Made by a program: the position numbers and the translations under genes
Shown: positions 56,598 to 64,000 of the stretch, one piece after another
How the letters are laid out: each line of letters starts with the position of its first letter
Numbering within the stretch: position 1 is the stretch's first letter
The notes under the pieces: generated by a model
What the model was told of the DNA's origin: nothing
The model's input: only the letters and a program-made list of their open reading frames with translations
Databases searched by the model: none
DNA from: Amyloporia xantha
Taxonomy: Eukaryota > Basidiomycota > Agaricomycetes > Polyporales > Adustoporiaceae
Assembly (NCBI GenBank): GCA_036971615.1
Contig: JAYKKR010000014.1
Span: forward strand, 682,001 to 746,000
DNA: 64,000 nt
Direction: 5' to 3'

Positions 56598-57817
56598 TAT
56601 GAGGGAAAGCTGGGCTGAGTGAGATCGCTGCCTGCTCACCGGGTATCCGACGTTGCAGGACACCTACCTGCTGGCAGTGGAAACACCTGCGAGAGATTGA
56701 GCTCGAGCTCTCGCCTTTGTTCCGCACGAAGACGAACGCACGCACAACGGAATGGTGTAACGCACCGTGACGACAATATATGGGCGCTTGTAGGCGTGCC
56801 GTTATCACAAACGTGACATCTGGACTCTGGAGAGAGTCTGGAGAGTTGAGACTAAGTACTCGCGGGCCACTTCGACGTCCGAGTCGAGTGGAATCGACAT
56901 GCCACCAAGTCTTCGTACAGTTCAAGAGGAGCCGCCTATTTTATTTGTATATATGGGCGTATAAGTTGTGGTAACCTTGTAGTTTGCGGGAAGTTCTAAG
57001 CAGGATGCTTACGACGTCACTCACCTTGCGACATGACATCACGCTCACTGACCAGGGCTGTCGATCGCCACTCACTGATTGGACACAAGCGAAGGCCACG
57101 ACATCGTATAAGACGGAGAAGAGCAGAGACACGAGCAGTTTTCCTTTCTTCCACTTTTCCCCCATCATCTCACTTGCACGTAGGAATTTTGGCTACACCC
57201 TAGCATCTCGTTCCTGGAAGCCATGTCGACCTTATGGCAGGTCAGGTATGGCGTGTCGACTCCAGTTTTCAGTGATATAAAGAGCGTATGACTCCCCCTG
57301 TCCCGCGGATTTAGCAGACGTTGAGACAGCTTGATAGGAGATCACGCAGATGCGTACCATGCAGATGTCGACAGCCAGAGCAGCGTGAGTGCTTGTAATC
57401 ACAGGGGAATGTCAAATTCATCCTCCATTGGGAAGCGACGGTCCCAATATACTCTTAATTGTGCCTGTCTCGCGCCCATGCATCAAATTCCCAGACGCCA
57501 TTTCCATTTCGGAGCATGCGCGTCCCTTTCTTTGATTTTAGGACTTTAATTGAACTCTGGGCAGATTACCGTACGCCCAGTCCTCACGCGCACGTCCCAT
57601 GTGCTTGCATCCGCCCCTTGAAAGACCGGTCATTCCGTGATAGATCTGCTGCTGTCCACAGTCGACAGCAGGACGACGATACTTTCTTCGAAGCCGTCTT
57701 GGGGATCACGTCTTGCGCACCGCCCTGCCCTCAAATATCCCCCGTGTCACCCCAGGACTCGGATGCTTTCCCTTCCTCTCGATTTCACACTACGTTCTAC
57801 TCGTGCAGCTTTCGGCA
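56598..57817. other. Divergent promoter region; no gene seen
   Basis: Between zinc-finger gene B (minus) and the DUF6534 gene (plus). ORFs of 129 codons (56925-56536) and 132 codons (57459-57857) overlap real exons or lack domains. Confidence 0.5.
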
Positions 57818-60108
57818 ATGGGTGAGCTCGACAGCACTTATGGTGCTGTCGTCGTAGGCGCCTTCATTTCTGCGATGTAAGTAACAAATTAATCCATGCC
57901 CAACACGGTGCATTATGGTGACAATATCTTCCAAGCCTTTTCGGAGTCACCAACCTACAAGCTTTCATCTACTCTCAGCGATATCCTAGCGACAGAATCT
58001 GGAATAAGCTCGCTGTATGCTGGCTATGGTGCGCTTCACTCGAACTAATGCTTCCGTCCCCTGACGATTTTTGCATCCTTCCAGGGTTCTTGACGCGGCC
58101 CACCTGGCGTTCTGTATTCATATGGTGTACTGGTATCTAGTCGCTCATTTCGGTGACCCTTCCACGCTGCCAGAGATCGTGTGGAGTTTCAAGGTACGGG
58201 CAACGCATTCAAAATCATCTAAAATCGCGGGACTAACCAAGCGGTATATTCTCAGGCTCAGATAATTGTCGATGTGAGTGAAGACGACCCGGACATATGC
58301 CCGGGCTTACCCCCTTTGCCTCTCAGGCCATAGTAGTGATCTCCGTACACACGTACGTGTACTGCTTCGTTGCCGCGCGCCAACGTGTTCTCACCCTCTT
58401 GCCAGCCTGTACACTGTTCGACTCTGGAAACGTGCGTCGTGAGCATCTCGGTCACAGTCATCTTAACTCGACTCAGTCGCGCGCATATATGCATCTATCT
58501 CCCCCTGGCTCCTTGATCGTACCTGTATGCGAAATTGTCGCCACGCAGTGAGCGCTGTGGATGGGAGCCGATCACTCTTCAGGCGAGTTCTCCCCGTTGT
58601 GGTCGTGAGTACCGTATTCAACTTTTGCCGTTGGATGGTATACTGACTATAGCTTCCAGAGTGTCATTGTGTTCTTAGGATATGGTACGTATGAATCGAC
58701 TTTCCGCTCGCGTATGGATGACCTGATGACTATCACTTTCATCGTAGGTGCTGCAATCAGTGAGTCGTTTCCCATCATGCCAAACGCTCCATTCACATAG
58801 AATGCGCGCGCCCATTCTCAGTCCTCTGCTACGAGATGTAAGACACGCTGTGCCGCTTATTCTCTATTATCATCTTCTCATCTTCATGCAGCACTCAATT
58901 CGACCACTACACTGATCTTCTAGCAACCGAGGTAGATTCATGGATGTCTGCAGTAGGGCACGAGTGCTGATGCATGATCTTGACTGTAGTGGGTCACTTA
59001 CTTGCCTCTGGCGGCGGCCACCGTCATCGACGCCGTCATCGCGGTATCTCTCTGCTATTTGCTAGAATGGTGCCGGACCGGTTCCTCCAAGTGAGTCGAT
59101 TTCCTGTGCCTTTCGTTGAAAGTGATGTTGATGACAAAGCAGGATAGATTCGACAATATCTGTGCTTATGCGATACACGCTGAACACTGGAATAATCACA
59201 AGGTATATCTCCATGCCTTCTCAGTGTGAATGACGCTTATACCCACCCTGCAGCCTATGCTCGCTGACAGCCATAATAACCGTAAGTGTCTACTCGATCC
59301 CTGGAGCTTCGTGCACAGACGCAGAACGGAAATTGTTGGAATGCTGCAGATGGCGGTCCTCCCGACGACCTTTGCCGTGATCAGCGTCGAATTCATGCTG
59401 ACAAAATGTGCGTCGCTTCGAACCGAGAATCGCCGTTCCGATCAGTACTGATGTTGTCTCGGTACTGTACTCAGTGTACGTGAATTCCTTTATGGCCATG
59501 TGAGTTCGCGACAGGGTGCTCGGCAGGCATACACATCTGATCCCACTATTTTCGATCCGTGCCCCGGCAGGTTCAACGCGCGCAACAGGCTTCGCGGCCA
59601 AACCTCCCTGGCCGAAGAATCGGACATCATCCTCCACTCCCTCAGCGGCGCGAGCTCGCGCACGGGCCGCAAGTACAAGGGGGGCCACTTTTCGTTCAGT
59701 CCCGATCGCTCGACGGGGCGGTCGGACCTGCGCGCGAGCGTCTGCTCGATGCGCATCCCCGCAATCGACGTCGGCCTCGGCCAGGGGCTGGGCTGCTCGT
59801 TCTCCAAGGTGTCTCTGGACGTCGGGCGAGGGGAAGGGGGAGGAGGGGACGGCGATCGCGATCCGAGGGACGCGAAGACGCTGTCAACTATGAGCTTCAC
59901 GCACGAGCCGGCCGTTCTTCCTCGGGTGAGACGGAAGCCTGTCGTGGACCTCGACCCGGCGGACCCGTACACGGAGTTCAGGCGGGCAAGGACGCAGAGA
60001 CCCACGGTGTATGACGCGTTCTCGGGGCGGGACAGCACAGTGCTCGGGAGTGTGGTATGTATGCTCGACTCGGTGATGCGGTGTAGGAGACACAGGATTG
60101 ATATTTGA
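57818..60108 (+). CDS. DUF6534-type multi-pass membrane protein
   Basis: Ten or more short exons, about 430 residues. Exon 1 gives MGELDSTYGAVVVGAFISAM. Then LFGVTNLQAFIYSQRYPSD and WNKLAVCWLW, VLDAAHLAFCIHMVYWYLV, PEIVWSFK/AQIIVD, ISVHTYVYCFVAARQR, TEWVTYLPLAAATVIDAVIA with SLCYLLEWCRTGSS, STISVLMRYTLNTGIITS, LCSLTAIITMAVLPTTFAVI, EFMLTKLYVNSFMA and FNARNRLRGQTSL. This is the DUF6534 plan with seven hydrophobic helices, ending in a long polar tail rich in Ser, Gly and Arg that is probably cytoplasmic. The family is abundant in mushrooms and uncharacterised. Exon boundaries between 58260 and 58930 are the least certain. Confidence 0.8.
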
Positions 60109-63100
60109 CTAGGACGATACATGGCAAGCAGACTCGGGAGATGGTCGTATCTCCAGAGTGGCCATGCGCGAGTCCTACCCGGGCATCGGACTGGCCGTTT
60201 CTGGAGGACCGTGACTTGCTACCCTCATGCCCATGGACACACTGATGCTGTCCTGCTCTTGTCCCCCCAGCGGATATTGATGTCTCACTCCCTGCGGTCT
60301 AGCCTACGTCTTGAGTCTCATAATTGCGAGCTGAATACGCTCTTCTACTCACTTTTCACTCATTGTCAGCGGGCTTTCTTGTTCCACACTCCCTCCTCAA
60401 ATTCAAGTATACCACACAGAATCGCCTATTATATTGCGAGGTGCTTAACTGAAGTCCGTTATAATTTCCTGTTGTACATTGTACACAAGTAGTGACCGCG
60501 CTTAGCACTGTCTGTTTTATCTCGAGTGTAATTGTCCAGATAGTTCGGTGCGATGCCGCGCGAAACAGTAGTCAAACCGTACGCGAATAACCAATAATAT
60601 AATGGCCATCACGACCGGACACATCCGGTGGCAATCACAGGGGCTTAGTACTAGTTGCACTCTGGAGATGATAGGCACAAACGCCACACAGTGCAGCGGA
60701 AATCGTAGGTCCAACGATCGTGATCGTACTAGTTAGCGTCGTAAGCTAGTGGAATCGGCGATCACTAGTATCGCCTAGTATATCGGTTTGCCTGCATGGA
60801 GCCCCGACGTCCACCATGGCATTGTGTTGCTCGTCCGTACGAGTATATATACCCGAGATGCAGCGTCAACCCATAATATAGAGATCGTCAATTTAAAAGT
60901 GTGCTCACTATTCAAACAGCCTTACTTCCACATGATCCAGCCCGACCCAAAAAATACTCCTGGTTGGATTACAGCACCGATAGATACTTTCCGTTATGCT
61001 TCGCTGTTGGTCAAGGCATGCTGATGTAGATCTGTGACGTGCGAGCGTCTTTGCCTGACCTGAATCACACAGCAAGCGTGTCCAACGTTCATAGACACAG
61101 ATGAAGAGTTACGATCTGGTCTTCGGTCATTCCAGATACGACTGGAGCATCAAACAGCTGAGGGCCCATAACATTCACGGCGCTGAAAATGTGAGAGGTA
61201 GCGGAGGCGAATTAGAATGGACGAAGCGAATTTCTCAACCACCCGAGAGCAGACGTCGAGTTCATTACATACGGCATTTCGGCTCAACACCCAGAGGTTA
61301 TCGAAAGTCACGGCCGGAATGCAACAAATCCGACCGTTGATCTGTGAACGTACCGCTGCAGCTCGCCGGAGGGGAGCGGCAGTATACAAAACGGGGCTCA
61401 TCACAGCACCGCCGACCATCAGTCACGAGGCGCCCCATGACGAGAGGAGTGATGGCTCATGATCGCTCACACCAGAAAAGAACGTTCCAACTCGGTAAGG
61501 CGAGGACACATTGCCAGTTCCCGTTCGAGAACATTGACGGCGTCTTGCTGCCGCGAGTGATGGCGACCTGGAAAGCGGTCACAAATCAGAGAGACCAGTA
61601 AGAGGGCAGCGATTGAGTTCAGGACCGATCCGGGCCTCAGGTGGAGCACCTCACGACACAAAGCCTTGCACCCCATGGGCGCATACAACGTGTCGATTGC
61701 TAGCGTATAGGAATTCATGACCTACCTTTGGTCTGGAAGTAGCCATCCCGCTGCTCTCCAGGAACGTAGGTCAATACGGAAATAGGACGTCTGGCTGTAA
61801 TCAATGATCTTTCCTGGTAAGACGCTGGACTTGATTTGAAGCGCGGCAATGAGCAGGCGGGCCACACATGTTACGAGGCCAATGACTGTCGAGCGGTGAA
61901 CTCTTTGTAAGCCACATAAGACGCGGACTTCATGAGATAATTTTCTCTCCACACTTCTTGTCATGGGCATGCTAAGCGGGAGGCATTCCTGGTTGACCAT
62001 AAAACAAGGGGGCTACTGCATGTGTCAAGATCTCCTTTGTTAAAAATGGAAACAAATACTTCGGCTTCCAGTGCAGCACGTTCCTTCAGTAAATAGCTCC
62101 CTTTGCATGCCACTTCTGCTTCTTCGTTGCCTCAGGCCCTTCGGCGACAGCATCCACGAATCTGTATCGTGTATCGCCTGCTCCTTGCCGTGCTTCAAAG
62201 CAGCAGGCAACGTGCCATAATCTTGAAATGACCGAAGGCGGAAGTTGGTGTATGACAAGGGGCGATAATTCCCGACGTTCTTCAGCTCCTTCTTTGCCTT
62301 CAGAGTGCAAGGCTTGCAGGGAGCGGTAAGCATGCAATGCCCCGAGGAAATACTCACTTCTGTGATTCTCAACGAGAGGTAGGGACACTCCTACTGAATG
62401 TAGAACGAGCCTTAGGATCAGTGCCAGCAAGACGGGCATTATTTAGACGCGTGCTTTCGTGCTGACATATCCAGAGCAATGGTTTCCGAAGCGCATGCTG
62501 TCATACCGGCTTCTTTATCAATCTCTTCTAATCTCCGGCCTGTGGAGGGTAGTGAGGTTGCCCACGAGAAACAATTGTCAAAGTTGCGCACGTTGACCTG
62601 ATGCGATCAAGGACTGACTGAAACACGTACTTGCAGGTCGCGCGCACTCTTTCACGATGCGTGTCGCGAGCGAATCATAGCGAACGGATGATCTTGCGCG
62701 AAGTCATCCCATCTCCCAAACCGGCCTCACAAGGACCCATGCCCTAATCGATACGCTTCGGTGCTTCGGCCACTGAGTGCCCTGCTGATACACAATATAC
62801 GAGAACGTTCTGAGGTTGCACTATCGCCGCAATCTACTTACAGCTCTAAAAAGAGAAGTGGCTCATGGCCAGGTGACGCTTGCCCGGTGTCTCAATATTC
62901 GGCGACATGCCAAATTTCGAGTCGATCGCTATATATTGTCGAAAAAGCCTACCCTTCGCCTTGAAGTGCAAAAACAGACGTTCTCTGGTAAAAAGGGCTA
63001 AGAAGGCCTCCGAGTCAAGCCTGTCCCCGTGTACTTGCGGCTCTGAGTCGGCGTTGCCAATCCAGGAAATGCTCTTCCTGACAATAGTCCCATATCGAGA

Positions 63101-63411
63101 GTAAGCGAACGAAAAATGTGTGTATGTAGCTCAGCTGCCGTGTGCCATTTCTTGCGCGTATAGCTAGTAGTAGTCCAGTAGAAATATCAGTAGTTCGAGG
63201 ACAAGATGACTGACGCCGAGACGCGTATGTCGAGCGCGCGGAGCCGTCGATCACGTGCTTTCGCGCCATATTGTAATGCGATCGGTGCAGCCTGAGCGAA
63301 GAGCCGACAATGTTGAGTGCAGCCAACCGCCTCCGCCTGTCCCTTCTCTCCTTATCCACTCTGTCTCGCCCCCCAACCTTGCAGAACAACAACTCAGCGA
63401 GTTTAACAACA
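60109..63411. other. 3.3 kb without a recognisable gene
   Basis: On the minus strand, ORFs at 62439-62086, 62000-61722 and 61718-61467 lie in succession. The first opens with a hydrophobic, signal-like MPVLLALILRLVLHSVGVSL and contains a plausible GTGAGT donor, so a small spliced gene is possible. No family was recognised. The end of the gap is the methionine sulfoxide reductase promoter. Confidence 0.4.
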
Positions 63412-64000
63412 ATGACGGGTACGTCGTTAGCCATGGCCTCATGAAACCCGTTCCGATCTCATATTGATCACGCAGGCGGAACACCGGAAATCGCGACTTT
63501 CGCCGCAGGGTGTTTCTGGGGCGTCGAGCACATCTTCCTGAAGCACTATCCTATATCACAGAATAAGGGCATCCTCAAGACGGCCGTCGGGTACACGGGC
63601 GGAAAGGACGACGTCAAGAACCCCGACTACAGGACGGTGTGCACCGGACAGACCGACCATGCGGAGGCTCTGAGGATAGAGTTCGACCCGAGCGTCGTGA
63701 GCTACGGAGAGCTTGTCGGTGCGTGAACCGCCCCATTTCATTCTCTTCTCCCCATTCACCTCACTCGCATCGCAGAGTTCTTCTACCGGACCCACGATCC
63801 CACCACGGTGAACCGACAGGGCGCCGACACCGGAACCCGTGCGTACACGCAGCGCGTACCCGCTCGCTTCCCGGGCTGACACACGCTGCATCGTCAGAGT
63901 ATCGCTCCGCCATCTTCTACAACTCGCCTGCACAGCTCGAGACGGCCAAGCGGGTGACGGAGGAGGTGCAGAAGAAACACTTTGATCCCATCGGTGAGTT
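63412..64000 (+). CDS. msrA: Peptide methionine sulfoxide reductase A (5' part, cut by window end)
   Basis: Exon 1 is only 7 coding nt (63412-63418, ATGACGG). Exon 2 (63476-63718) completes [20 protein letters not shown], with the catalytic Cys in GCFWG, followed by [19 protein letters not shown] and the substrate-site [13 protein letters not shown]. Exon 3 gives [20 protein letters not shown], exon 4 [17 protein letters not shown], and a further GTGAGT donor lies at the window edge. The enzyme reduces methionine-S-sulfoxide in proteins using thioredoxin and protects against oxidative damage. The C-terminus, with the resolving cysteines, is outside the window. Confidence 0.95.

Noticed and set aside
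55608..56618. 336-codon plus-strand ORF antisense to zinc-finger gene B
   Set aside because: It is arginine/proline/valine-rich, has no domain, and mirrors GC-rich codons of a clear eight-finger protein on the other strand.
59490..60122. Several ORFs of 125-210 codons in other frames of the last DUF6534 exon
   Set aside because: High GC gives open frames in all registers. Only the frame continuing FNARNRLRGQTSL is in phase with the membrane protein.
60109..63411. tRNA or rRNA gene in the largest gene-free stretch
   Set aside because: No GGTTCGAATCC-type T-arm with a pairing acceptor stem and no rRNA-like sequence was found by eye here.

Overview
This window is nuclear DNA of a filamentous basidiomycete, most likely an Agaricomycete of the wood-decay type. 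Nearly every gene is broken into short exons by 45-70 bp GT-AG introns. The families present are typical of mushrooms: DUF6533 and DUF6534 membrane proteins, DUF4470-MYND proteins, a secreted S53 sedolisin, fungal phospholipase B and SnoaL-fused flavin monooxygenases. The transposons are fungal LTR and foldback types. No bacterial feature (operon, CRISPR array, phage gene) was seen.

Layout. 1-7535: two nested LTR retrotransposons on the minus strand. A Ty3/Gypsy-like element, cut by the left window edge, has landed inside the reverse transcriptase of a Ty1/Copia element whose 5' LTR and half-tRNA primer site remain. 7536-14048: a dead GMC oxidoreductase fragment, an intact multi-exon DUF6533 membrane-protein gene, a pogo-like MITE and a near-perfect 39-nt palindrome. 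14049-16274: secreted phospholipase B. 16786-30895: the most distinctive region, with three intact paralogous DUF4470-MYND genes of about 1,165 codons each, the same exon lengths in all three, and a fourth decayed copy. A 728-bp foldback element lies between the first two, and two copies share a promoter block. 33091-38844: an eight-repeat WD40 protein with a basidiomycete-specific N-terminal region, then a sedolisin protease. 40370-49305: a zinc-finger gene, a SnoaL-flavin monooxygenase, a monoglyceride-lipase-like hydrolase, a second foldback element and a small coiled-coil protein. 49696-56597: a duplicated segment carrying an intact zinc-finger gene and a broken copy, flanking a phenol-hydroxylase-like FAD monooxygenase. 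57818-60108: a DUF6534 membrane protein. 63412-64000: the 5' part of methionine sulfoxide reductase A.

The genes do not form an obvious pathway. Secreted or lipid-active enzymes (phospholipase, sedolisin, lipase-like hydrolase), two unrelated flavin monooxygenases and lineage-specific families (DUF4470-MYND, zinc finger, DUF6533/6534) are mixed with young and old transposons, as in a fast-evolving accessory region. Splice sites were placed by eye from GT/AG signals, reading-frame phase and family similarity. For the phospholipase, the three MYND genes, the WD40 gene, the sedolisin, the SnoaL-monooxygenase, the coiled-coil gene and the second zinc-finger gene the exon phases add up exactly.
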